Shown one piece after another: positions 47,350 to 55,578 of a stretch of 64,000 nt of DNA (position 1 is its first letter; each line of letters opens with the position of its first letter). Source of the stretch: Salinadaptatus halalkaliphilus. GTDB lineage: Archaea > Halobacteriota > Halobacteria > Halobacteriales > Natrialbaceae. Both the position numbers and the translations under genes were made by a program. The notes beneath the pieces are model-generated. The model worked only from the letters and a program-made list of their open reading frames with translations, made no database searches and had not been told where the DNA came from. The DNA lies in contig NZ_RBZW01000077.1 in the NCBI RefSeq assembly GCF_006543045.1, positions 24,011 through 88,010 of the forward strand. Direction: 5' to 3'.

Positions 47350-47503
47350 ACCGAGCGTTCGTGAGCGTTCGAAATAGTCACCACCGCTGAATACGCCGGG
47401 CCATCGCCGGTGACCGATCGACGACCGCCGATCGTTGTGAGCGGAATATCCAGCCGGGACCGCGGCGTTTTTCCGGGTTGCGCTCAAATGGGTGGTCGAG
47501 TAG

Positions 47504-48550
47504 ATGACCTCCGGCCAGCCCGAACTCACAACTGACGCCGATCTGGAGTGGTGTTTCGACGCGGTACACGGCGTTTCGCGGACCTTCTCGATCACGATCG
47601 ATCGGCTCGAGGAGCCGATGGCGAGTCACATCTGTCTCGGCTATCTTCTCTGTCGCATTGCCGATACGATCGAAGACGCGGGTCACATTCCGCCGGAGAC
47701 CCAGACCGAGCTATTGACCGAATACGATCGGTTGCTCGATCCCGACACCGATCGCCCCGTCTCGGCCTTTATGGCCGATGTCGAACCCTGGATTCCCGAG
47801 GAGACAAACGACGACTGGGAGGTCGTTGCCGAGACGCCGCGCGTGCTTCGGACGTTCGAATCACTCGAGGAAGAGCCCCGCGAGATCATGCGCGAGCCGG
47901 TTCGGGAACTCGTCGACGGCATGGCGATGTTCACCGACCGCTACGCCGACGAGGGCGGGCTGCGCTTACAGACGCTCGAGGAACTCGAGGAGTACTGCTG
48001 GTACGCTGCCGGTACCGTCGGCACGCTCATCACCGGGCTGGTCGCACGCGGTGCCTCGGAGGACCGAGCTCAGGAGATGCGGGACAACGCCCGCTCGTTC
48101 GCGTTGCTGTTGCAACTGGTCAACATCGCTAAAGATGTCGAGTCGGACTATCACGAGGAGAACAACGTCTATCTGCCCGCCGAGTGGCTCGCCGAAGAGG
48201 ACGTTCCCATCGAACACGTCACCCGCGAGGAGAACCACGGCGCCGTCACCAACGTCATCCAGCGTGTGACCAACCGCGCCGAGACCTACCTCGACGACGC
48301 CCATCGCTATCTCGAGGTCGTCCCCGAACGCCACGGCAACCGGCTCTCGGCGTGGGCGATCCCCTACCTGCTCGCGGTCGGCACGATGCGCGAACTCGAG
48401 GAACGGCCCGAAGATGTCGTCCAGGAAGGCGACGTGAAGGTACCTCGTGCGGAGGTCTACGAACTCCTGCAAGCGTTCGAGGATGGCGTCTCTCGAGCCC
48501 ACCTCGAGGAGCTTCGCAAGGAGATGGCCGAGAAGCCGCTCCATCGGTAA
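47504..48550 (+). CDS. Squalene/phytoene synthase family protein
   Basis: A 348-residue prenyl-diphosphate head-to-head condensing enzyme. The first Asp-rich motif is RIADTIEDAG (residues about 52-61), the second is NIAKDVESDYHEENN (about residues 206-220); the active-site flap is present as FDAVHGVSRTFSITIDRL. Haloarchaea use this family for squalene and for phytoene of the bacterioruberin path. The D-T-I-E-D form and length suit a squalene synthase rather than CrtB, but this is a leaning only. Confidence 0.88.
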   Translation: MTSGQPELTTDADLEWCFDAVHGVSRTFSITIDRLEEPMASHICLGYLLCRIADTIEDAGHIPPETQTELLTEYDRLLDPDTDRPVSAFMADVEPWIPEETNDDWEVVAETPRVLRTFESLEEEPREIMREPVRELVDGMAMFTDRYADEGGLRLQTLEELEEYCWYAAGTVGTLITGLVARGASEDRAQEMRDNARSFALLLQLVNIAKDVESDYHEENNVYLPAEWLAEEDVPIEHVTREENHGAVTNVIQRVTNRAETYLDDAHRYLEVVPERHGNRLSAWAIPYLLAVGTMRELEERPEDVVQEGDVKVPRAEVYELLQAFEDGVSRAHLEELRKEMAEKPLHR

Positions 48551-48759
48551 GGTCGTCGACTGTTCTGGCCCGCGTCGGTGCTGTCTGCGGTACGTTCGCC
48601 CTCGAGCCCGCCGCTCGCGTGACGCTCAAAGTGGCGATCAGCGGTCTCGTAACCGATACAGCGGCCGCTCGAACCGCTGCTGTCTTGCGATTGTCGAGTG
48701 TAACGGAGTGAGAATCCGGCGCAGGTCCGCGCTGGGTGGCACACAAACTGGCGCCCCCG
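48551..48759. other. Short intergenic region without a gene
   Basis: I see only antisense shadows and no convincing frame between the synthase stop and the degenerate palindromic element that follows. Confidence 0.4.
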
Positions 48760-48760
48760 A

Positions 48761-48843
48761 ACACGGTTTACTGGACGTCGATTCCGGTGTAACCGCGACT
48801 CGAGTGGCGGTTTCGCTGGTACTATCGGACAACGTCCGTATCA
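48761..48843. repeat. Degenerate TACGG-family palindromic element
   Basis: An 83-base imperfect palindrome: ACACGGTTTACTGGACG at the left and CAACGTCCGTATCA at the right, with an inner stem AACCGC...GCGGTT around a CTCGAG-containing loop. The right-hand TCA (48841-48843) is, on the minus strand, the stop codon TGA of the next gene. The left end lacks a matching TCA. Confidence 0.6.
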
Positions 48844-49161
48844 GCCGTCGTCGTGGCTCTCGAGCCAGGCCTCGAGCAGTGTGACGACGCTCGTCGCGAC
48901 GGCGTCGGCGAGACGGTCGGCCGATTCGGAGCAGTTCCAGACGTACGCGCCCGTCGGGGAGACTCCCTCCCACTCGACCAAGCCGCGTCGATCTAACTCG
49001 AGGAGGAGGGCCTCGAGGGTCGCCTCGTCGACGGCAACGTCGAACTGGTCCTCGAGGGTGGTGGCGAGTTGTGTCGTCGTCGCGAGTGCGTCGCTGTCGG
49101 TATTGGAGAGCGCGGTCGGCGTCAGCGGAGTCGTCGATGGCGAGGGTGGCCGCTCGGGCAT
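48841..49161 (-). CDS. Small winged-helix-like protein, function unknown
   Basis: A 106-residue protein. About residues 30-75 (LATTLEDQFDVAVDEATLEA, then ELDRRGLVEWEGVSPTGAY) resemble a winged helix in shape. A start at 49224 adds 21 residues; 49161 was picked because the longer version contains the sequence GATATATC that could be promoter. Start uncertain. Its stop is the boundary TGA of a degenerate palindromic element. Confidence 0.55.
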   Translation of the reverse strand: MPERPPSPSTTPLTPTALSNTDSDALATTTQLATTLEDQFDVAVDEATLEALLLELDRRGLVEWEGVSPTGAYVWNCSESADRLADAVATSVVTLLEAWLESHDDG

Positions 49162-49221
49162 ACGCAGATATATCGTTTCGATGCCATCCCAATCAACGCC
49201 AGTGTACACTACGACAGGGTT

Positions 49222-49439
49222 CAAGTGCGCCCGCGATACCCCTCGATCGGCGCCGGCGCACTCGCCATCTTCTTGCTCGCGTCAGGGGTCATGCTGCACG
49301 ACTTCTGGGCCGTCGACGGTGCGGATGCCGACGACGAGATGACTCACTTCCTCGAGAACCGCTTCGGGAGCGGCGCTGCACTCACGTACGTCGCGATTTC
49401 CCGGTTCCGTGGCCGTACGCGTTCAATATCGGCTTCTGA
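49222..49439 (+). pseudogene. DoxX-family C-terminal remnant with frameshift
   Basis: The plus frame reads SIGAGALAIFLLASGVMLHD followed by FWAVDGADADDEMTHFLENR and a final hydrophobic stretch, matching the C-terminal half of haloarchaeal DoxX-like proteins. No N-terminal half is present, and the end VPWPYAFNIGF continues in another frame before a TGA that is also the left boundary of the adjacent element. A decayed gene. Confidence 0.65.
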
Positions 49440-49522
49440 TACGGAGTACTGTACCGATGTCCCGGCCCAGCCGCCGCCCGGGTCGCGGCTGGGCCGGAAC
49501 TGACTTCCAGTAACCCGTATGA
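49437..49522. mobile_element. Palindromic MITE-like element, TACGG family
   Basis: An 86-base unit between TGA (49437-49439) and TGA (49520-49522), with inner arms CCGGCCCAGCCG and CGGCTGGGCCGG forming a perfect 12-base inverted repeat. The right half (from GGTCGCGGCTGGGCCGGAAC onward) is nearly identical to the copy at 5177-5262, so these two are the closest relatives. Confidence 0.88.
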
Positions 49523-49627
49523 GAGCACGGGCACCTGTCCGTTGTCGGATGCTGTTCCCAGCTTTGGGGACTGCAGCTACTGCCGACGGGGAACACATCC
49601 ATGCCGATCCCCACCGAACTCTTCCCT

Positions 49628-50014
49628 ATGAGTGACGAGGACAGTGAGCACGGTCGAGACCTGCTCGAAGACGACCCGACGGACTCGTTCGACCTCGAGC
49701 ACAGCGACCGCGTCCAGATTGGGGTCACACGCGGCGAAACCGACCTCGAGATGGGTCCGCCGCGGGAGTATCCAGACCGAGGGGATGTCTCGGTACGACC
49801 GGCGTCGGTCGATGATTGGTCCGACCGAAGCGAGGCGGACTCTAACCGGCTGGTGCTGTCAGTCGACGCGATGGCCGGCGATCACGCGACGGGTCACGCC
49901 GATGTCGTCCTCACACCGGCAGAAGCCAGCACACTCGCATCGACACTCAGCCAGACCGTCCGCTGGATGACGGAGACGAACGGCGAAACGGACACCCCTG
50001 ACGACGACTTCTGA
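49628..50014 (+). CDS. Small acidic haloarchaeal protein, function unknown
   Basis: A 128-residue protein, mostly acidic. A better ordered segment (RLVLSVDAMAGDHATGHADV, then LTPAEASTLASTLSQTVRWM) at residues about 72-115 could form a small alpha/beta domain of the kind seen in conserved haloarchaeal hypotheticals. ATG 49628 is favoured over one at 49601. No membrane segment or catalytic motif. Confidence 0.6.
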   Translation: MSDEDSEHGRDLLEDDPTDSFDLEHSDRVQIGVTRGETDLEMGPPREYPDRGDVSVRPASVDDWSDRSEADSNRLVLSVDAMAGDHATGHADVVLTPAEASTLASTLSQTVRWMTETNGETDTPDDDF

Positions 50015-50157
50015 TCCGCCCACTTCGCTCTTACTCCGTAAGGCGATCTCTTCGGCGGTATAACCGACGTTAACCATATATTGTTGGGTACACAACGACA
50101 ATTGAGAAATAGACATATTAATTACCGTGCACGAACCATGGTGACTCGTGACATAAC

Positions 50158-51633
50158 GTGGCGGGGGACGACTTTAAATTAATCACCGAGCAAGTGGGAC
50201 CGTTCGCTGCAATCGCGCTATTGATCGGGACGGCACTGGGGATGAGCATTTTCCTCGTGCCGACCCAGATGGCGGCCGAAGCAGGTCCGAGTATCACCAT
50301 CGCGATCCTGTTGTCGATCGTGCCGATGATACTGGGCGTCTTGCAGCTGTTACAACTCGGCGGGGCGATTCCCGTCGCCGGCGGGGCGTACGTCTACGGA
50401 TCGCGATTGGTCGGCCCGTTCTGGGGGTTCTTGAGCGTCATCTTACCGGTCATCGCCGTCTGGTCGTACCTTCTGTTCGCTGCGCTCGGGTTCGCGCAGT
50501 ACCTGCCATTCTTGCTCGAGGCGGTTGGCATCGGCATCGATCCGAACACCACGCTCGTCGTGTGGGCGATTCTCGGCCTGTTTCTCGTGCTTAACTACGT
50601 GGGCGTTCAGTTAGCCGCGCGGGTCCAGATCGCGCTGGTGGCGGTGCTCATCGCCGGCATGTTGACGTTCATCGTCGGCGGGCTGTTAGCCTTCGACGCG
50701 AGTAACTTCCAGCCGATGTTCCCCGACGGCGAGGGCGAGCCGTTCGCGGGCGGCATGGCGCCGTTCTTCTTGGCGATCGTGTTGCTGTACATCCCGTTCC
50801 AGGGCTTCGCGATGATCATCGAGATCGGGGAGGAACTCGAGAACCCGGTCAAGAACATTCCGCGCGTGCTCGCGATCGGGATGTCCTTCGTCGCGTTGCT
50901 CTCTATCGCGATCGTCGTCGTGCTGATCGGCGGCGCGTCCTGGGAGGCGGCCGTCGCTGAGGACGGCGGCCCCGTCGACGGTGCGCTCGCGGAGGTCGGC
51001 GGCGCCTTCGGGACGCTACCCGACGCTGCGCTCGTGTTCATCGCCGTCGCCGCGTTGATCGCGGCAGCGACGACGGTGAACACGCTGTATACGTCCTACT
51101 CGCGGACGGTCATGCGCGCCTCGCGTGACAACGTGTTGCCGAGTTACTTCGCGACGATCCACGATCGGTTCGGGACGCCCCACCGGGCGGTCATCTTCAT
51201 GGGCGTGCCGCCGCTTGCCGCAGCCCCCTTCGTCGGGATCGCAGATCAGTTCACGGGGCCGGAGTTTCTCGACTGGCTGGTCGTCATCGTCGTCGCCGGC
51301 ACCTTGCTCGCGTTCATGATCGGCTCGGTTGCACTGTGGAACCTGCCCCGGAAATACCCGCAGCGCTACGAGTACTCGATCTACAAACTGCCGCTGCCGG
51401 TCGTCAAATTCGTCGCGGTCAGTAACATCATCGTTTCGTCGATGTTCACCCTCTTGATCGCCCTCAGCGCGCTCTCGGCACTCGTCGTTCTGATCGGCAT
51501 GCTCGTGGTAGCGACTGGCGCGTACGTCTACCGGGTCAAAGCCTACGAGCGGAAAGGCACCGACCTGAAAGCCGAGATGTCGCTGTTGCATAGTCACGAA
51601 ACGAGCGGTGAGAGCGCTGACAACGACGATTAA
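50158..51633 (+). CDS. APC-family amino acid/polyamine permease
   Basis: A 491-residue protein with 12 spans. The unwound first helix motif is GTALGMSIFLVPTQMAAEAG and the second half continues with LQLLQLGGAIPVAGGAYVYG (G-G-x-Y). Haloarchaeal APC permeases import amino acids; substrate is not evident. The start is GTG at 50158; a TATA-like CATATTAATTA at 50113-50123 supports a leaderless start in this area. No obvious operon partner; the CBS protein downstream is convergent. Confidence 0.87.
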   Translation: MAGDDFKLITEQVGPFAAIALLIGTALGMSIFLVPTQMAAEAGPSITIAILLSIVPMILGVLQLLQLGGAIPVAGGAYVYGSRLVGPFWGFLSVILPVIAVWSYLLFAALGFAQYLPFLLEAVGIGIDPNTTLVVWAILGLFLVLNYVGVQLAARVQIALVAVLIAGMLTFIVGGLLAFDASNFQPMFPDGEGEPFAGGMAPFFLAIVLLYIPFQGFAMIIEIGEELENPVKNIPRVLAIGMSFVALLSIAIVVVLIGGASWEAAVAEDGGPVDGALAEVGGAFGTLPDAALVFIAVAALIAAATTVNTLYTSYSRTVMRASRDNVLPSYFATIHDRFGTPHRAVIFMGVPPLAAAPFVGIADQFTGPEFLDWLVVIVVAGTLLAFMIGSVALWNLPRKYPQRYEYSIYKLPLPVVKFVAVSNIIVSSMFTLLIALSALSALVVLIGMLVVATGAYVYRVKAYERKGTDLKAEMSLLHSHETSGESADNDD

Positions 51634-51715
51634 TTCGACTCCAGGACTCGCAGTTTCGCGTTCGTTCGGAATGGGACCGGCCACCTCGTGACCAGCCCGA
51701 CAGCCACTGGCTTCG

Positions 51716-52126
51716 CTAGTCCGACTCCGGGCTGGGCGTTTGGATACGCGAGAGATACGACGCCAGATCGGTCGTCGTGACCATTCCGATGGCGCCTTCG
51801 TCTTCGTCGACGACGGGAACGTGTTTGAACCCGTGCTTGACCATCGTATCCGCAACGTCACGAATCGAGTCCTGTGCGTGTGCGGTTGTCACGTCCGTAC
51901 TCATGTATCGTTCGACCGTCGTCTCGGCTTTCGGCTGGCTTTTGGCGACGATGTCGACGAAGTCGGTCGCCGTCAAAATCCCGTCGAGGTGACCCGCTTC
52001 GTCGACGACGAGGACGGATCCAATCTCGTTGCTGAGCATGACTTGCGCTGCGTCTTCGACGAGAGTATCCGTGGTAACCGTGTGAAGATCTGTCGACATA
52101 ACACGTGCGACGAAGATATCCTGCAT
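51716..52126 (-). CDS. Two-CBS-domain protein
   Basis: A 136-residue protein made of two CBS repeats: IFVARVMSTDLHTVTTDTLV with LSNEIGSVLVVDEAGHLDGI (first) and YMSTDVTTAHAQDSIRDVAD with HGFKHVPVVDEDEGAIGMVT (second). The pair forms a Bateman module that may bind adenine nucleotides and regulate a partner. ATG 52126 starts the domain; an AT-rich CTATTATGC lies about 30 bases upstream. Confidence 0.93.
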   Translation of the reverse strand: MQDIFVARVMSTDLHTVTTDTLVEDAAQVMLSNEIGSVLVVDEAGHLDGILTATDFVDIVAKSQPKAETTVERYMSTDVTTAHAQDSIRDVADTMVKHGFKHVPVVDEDEGAIGMVTTTDLASYLSRIQTPSPESD

Positions 52127-52248
52127 ACGATACCGTCTCGCATGGGAGGCATAATAGGTTGTCGAACGACACCGAGTATCGAGCGACTGAGCCGACGATG
52201 GCGTGGGAACCAGTCCGGCCACAAACTGCGGCTGGCTGGACTACGTAC

Positions 52249-52257
52249 ATTTAATTA
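52249..52257 (+). promoter_or_regulatory. Probable TATA box of the helicase-nuclease operon
   Basis: TTTAATTAG is placed about 25-30 bases before the GTG at 52281, giving a leaderless start and supporting this start over the upstream ones at 52203 and 52263. Confidence 0.5.
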
Positions 52258-52280
52258 GTAACGTGGCAATACAGGTGGAC

Positions 52281-54530
52281 GTGTCATTGTCGTCCCCGCC
52301 GACGCCGCCCCTCGAGGGCGTCTGCAAACTGCTTCCCCAACCGAGCGATCGGTTGCTCGAGGTCGTTGCCGATGAGTACGCACCGTTGGCCGCGACGTAC
52401 GGCGCCCAAAACGTTCTCGTCCTGAAACGGCACCCGTCGGGACTAGAACGCGTGCGATCGGAACTGGCCGACGACGAGCGCGTCGCCGGCGTCCCGCGCG
52501 TCGAGTCGCTGCCCGAACACGCCTCCAAGGTTATCGAGGCGTACGATCCGACGCTCGAGCGTCTCGAGTACGAAGAGCGGATCGAACTCATCTCACTCGT
52601 CATCGCCGGTGCGAGTCGAGACGTGCCGGCGTATCTCGAGTCCGCGTCCGATCACGAGCGATTCGGCCGCGATGTCGGACAGCTCCTGCTCGAGGCGACG
52701 AGACAGGGAAAATCGCTCGGCGACGTTCAGAGCACGGGCCGCGGGGACGACGACCGTTCGATCCCACAGGCGTGTCTCGCCTTCCTCTATGCCATGAACG
52801 ATCGGTTTCACGAGGCCGTCTCCGACCGGGGCTATCTCGAGCGGGCACAGGTCGTTCCACGGGCAGTCTCGTTGCTCGCCGACGACGCCGACAGCCTCGC
52901 CGAGCGCGTTACCGCGGGGTACGACGCCGTCCTCGCGGTCGAGTTCGAGGAGTACCGCGCCCTGGATCGACGGTATCTGGGGGCCGTCTCGGCCGATGCC
53001 GATCTCGTCTGTCTCGGCGAGCGCCACGCGAGCGTCGAGCGAACGCGCGTCGAACCCGGCCGGATCGAAGCGGTCGTCGGTTCGGGCCTCGAGATCGAGC
53101 TACTCGAGCCACCGGAGACGGGGACCGTAGCCGGCGAGAGCGATCGGTCACCACATCGGGCGATCACGCGATTTCTCGCGACGGGTGAGACGCCGGCGAC
53201 TGGTGCGGCCACCGGTGAGACGACCGCCGAGGATACCGGCCGGACATATCGTCTTCGAGCGCAAACGGCCCGCAAACAGGCGAACGCCGTTGCGACGGAG
53301 ATTCAGGCGCTGCGGGACCGCCAGGGCTGGGATCACGACGCGTTCGCCGTCGCCGTTCCGACCGTCGAACGGGTGCCAGACACGCGCCGTCGGCTGCGAC
53401 GGGCCGGTGTGCCGACGGCGACGATTGGGACGCCATCGCTCGCGTCGGACCCTGCGGTCCTCGAGCTCTATACCGTCATTTCTTTGCAGTGTCTGCGTCG
53501 ACGTGGCGGGCCGGACGAAGATCCGCTCGCTCGAAGTGACGACTACGACGAAGCACTGAACCGACTCCGCGCACGCGTTCCGGACTTCACGCCCGACCTG
53601 CTCGAGGCGTGTGACGACGTGAGCGTCTCGCGCTCGCTCGAGCGCTGGATTCACCGAACCGATCTGAAGGGCCGGATCGCGACGACCGAAGAGTGGATCG
53701 ACGCTCGCGAGCAGTACGCCGGTATCCGACGCGTTCTCGAGATCGCCCGCTTCGTCGAGGAGACGGATCTGGTCGGTCCCGACTGGGACGGTCTCCGACG
53801 GATGGTCGAACGGACGATCCGCTACGACGCACCCTACGTCCACACCGTCGAGACCCAGCCGCCGACCGGCGGGGTGGCCGTCTGTGCGATCGACGATCTC
53901 TCCTATGACTCCCGACGTGCGGTGTTCATTCTCGACTTGATCGACGACGTCTACCCCGGCGAGCAGTTCTGTACCCAGCTGTTTCCGACGGCGTGGCTTC
54001 GCGATCTCCCGTCGTTTCCAGCGGTCACCGATCCCTCGCCCGAAACCGTCGCCGACACGTTCACGCCGGTCGAGGCTGCCGACGCAGTCGGCGATCCGTT
54101 CGCGACCTACCACGCCCAGCGGGCCAGACGGCGACTCGCCCGCGCCGGTCGCGTCGCCACCGATCGCCTCTACTTCTGTTCCTACGAGCGCGAGCGTGAT
54201 GGCTTGCGCCGGCGCTACGACGAGTCCCGATACGTCACGTACGCCAAGGCCACGCCCGGGATCGAACTCGAGTCCGTCGATGCGCGACCGGACGCCGAAA
54301 TATACGGCGGTGCGAACGCACTCGAAGCGCTGCTCGAGCAGCCGCGAGCCGAACTCGAGCGCGTGCTCCGAGAGGCGAGTACGGGCGGGCAGGCCGATCT
54401 CGCCGACACCGAGGCGCTGTTCGAGGAACTCGCGGTCGTCCTCGATGACGACGCTATCGACGACGACCTCGTCGAGGCGGTCCACTCACAGTTCGAGTTC
54501 GCCGCCGGGGAGGTGCTGCGCGATGAGTAA
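52281..54530 (+). CDS. AddB-like helicase-fold protein without Walker A
   Basis: A 749-residue protein resembling the motor domain of the AddB/RecC-type inactive helicases. No G-x4-G-K-(S/T) is found at the N-terminus (it reads QNVLVLKRHPSGLERVRSEL). The helicase fold is suggested by FAVAVPTVERVPDTRRRLRR, then VFILDLIDDVYPGEQFC (motif V-like) and RVATDRLYFCSYERERDG (motif VI-like). The gene overlaps the next one by eight bases. The start is uncertain; GTG at 52281 follows a TATA box. Likely role: DNA processing together with the two downstream genes. Confidence 0.65.
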   Translation: MSLSSPPTPPLEGVCKLLPQPSDRLLEVVADEYAPLAATYGAQNVLVLKRHPSGLERVRSELADDERVAGVPRVESLPEHASKVIEAYDPTLERLEYEERIELISLVIAGASRDVPAYLESASDHERFGRDVGQLLLEATRQGKSLGDVQSTGRGDDDRSIPQACLAFLYAMNDRFHEAVSDRGYLERAQVVPRAVSLLADDADSLAERVTAGYDAVLAVEFEEYRALDRRYLGAVSADADLVCLGERHASVERTRVEPGRIEAVVGSGLEIELLEPPETGTVAGESDRSPHRAITRFLATGETPATGAATGETTAEDTGRTYRLRAQTARKQANAVATEIQALRDRQGWDHDAFAVAVPTVERVPDTRRRLRRAGVPTATIGTPSLASDPAVLELYTVISLQCLRRRGGPDEDPLARSDDYDEALNRLRARVPDFTPDLLEACDDVSVSRSLERWIHRTDLKGRIATTEEWIDAREQYAGIRRVLEIARFVEETDLVGPDWDGLRRMVERTIRYDAPYVHTVETQPPTGGVAVCAIDDLSYDSRRAVFILDLIDDVYPGEQFCTQLFPTAWLRDLPSFPAVTDPSPETVADTFTPVEAADAVGDPFATYHAQRARRRLARAGRVATDRLYFCSYERERDGLRRRYDESRYVTYAKATPGIELESVDARPDAEIYGGANALEALLEQPRAELERVLREASTGGQADLADTEALFEELAVVLDDDAIDDDLVEAVHSQFEFAAGEVLRDE

Positions 54531-55578
54531 CGGGGGGTCGAACTCGAGCCAACAGGCTGCTACGCACCTGTCGATCGACGGCCTGGAAACGTACCTCGAG
54601 TGTCCGCGTCGCTACGAGTTCGCATACGTTCACGAACTCGCTGGCGACGCGGCCGACGATCGGGTTCGCGAGCGCGTCGCGCTCTGTCGGCAGGCGATCT
54701 GTGCGGCACTCGGCAGCGCCGAGTCCGAACCCGACGCTATCGCCGCAGTCGCCCTCGAGCGACTGGATTCGCTGTGGGCGGAGTACGACGAACGGTTTCA
54801 CTCGCTGGCCCAACGCCGGCACGAACGGGCGGTCCTCGAGGCGACGATCCGGGAATACGTCGAGACGGTCGGCACGGCACACGCAAAACAGTGTGGGCGA
54901 CTCGCTGGGGAAACCGGCGGCGAACTGATCGGGCCGACGATTCCGCTCGCCCGTTCGGTTGGCGTGTCGCCGCCTGCCGGGCCGACCGACGGCGAGCCGG
55001 CCCTCGAGATCGAAGCGCCGGTCGACTACGTCTACGGCGACGACGACACCATCGTCGGCGTTCGATTCGTCCCGACGTGCAGATCGCTCGGCCTGCTTCG
55101 GTACCGCTCGTCCTGGACCGGCGATGTCAGCGCGCTCTTTGCGAATCACTTCGATCCAGCGCGCGACGTCTTCGAGCCGGGACCCGTCGCGGCGCTGTTC
55201 GAAACCAGCGTCGTCCTCGAGGGACTGCGCAACCTGTGTGATCGCCTCGAACTCGACCGGCGGTGTCGGTACGTCCAGATCCCACTCGCCGAGCGCTCGA
55301 GTACGTCGGTCAACTGGGTTCGGGGAACCGTCGAGGCGGCGATCGAACCGACGGAGCTCACCGATGTCTACGTCGACGACATCACCTACGGGATGACCCA
55401 CGAGCACAGAAACGAGACCGTCGACGATCGCCTCGAGTCGGTCGTCGATCGGCTGGCGTCGGGGGCGTTCGATCCGACCGACCGGTGGGAGCGCATTCGA
55501 CGAAACGCCTGTCCGGACTGTCCCTACACCGTCGGCTGCGAGGAGTACGTCGCCGCGGAGGTGGAGTTCGATGGCTGA
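54523..55578 (+). CDS. Fe-S PD-(D/E)XK-like nuclease-fold protein, catalytic motif degenerate
   Basis: A 351-residue protein. A Cys in YLECPRRYEFAYVHEL (near residue 27) and a C-terminal cluster CPDCPYTVGC give the C...C-x2-C-x5-C layout of the 4Fe-4S nuclease domain of AddB and Cas4-like proteins. The core strand pair APVDYVYGDDDTIVGVRFVP has the first Asp but no E-x-K or D-x-K at the next strand, so nuclease activity is probably lost. It overlaps both neighbours by eight bases and would correspond to the C-terminal half of AddB split off as a separate protein. Confidence 0.72.
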   Translation: MSNGGSNSSQQAATHLSIDGLETYLECPRRYEFAYVHELAGDAADDRVRERVALCRQAICAALGSAESEPDAIAAVALERLDSLWAEYDERFHSLAQRRHERAVLEATIREYVETVGTAHAKQCGRLAGETGGELIGPTIPLARSVGVSPPAGPTDGEPALEIEAPVDYVYGDDDTIVGVRFVPTCRSLGLLRYRSSWTGDVSALFANHFDPARDVFEPGPVAALFETSVVLEGLRNLCDRLELDRRCRYVQIPLAERSSTSVNWVRGTVEAAIEPTELTDVYVDDITYGMTHEHRNETVDDRLESVVDRLASGAFDPTDRWERIRRNACPDCPYTVGCEEYVAAEVEFDG

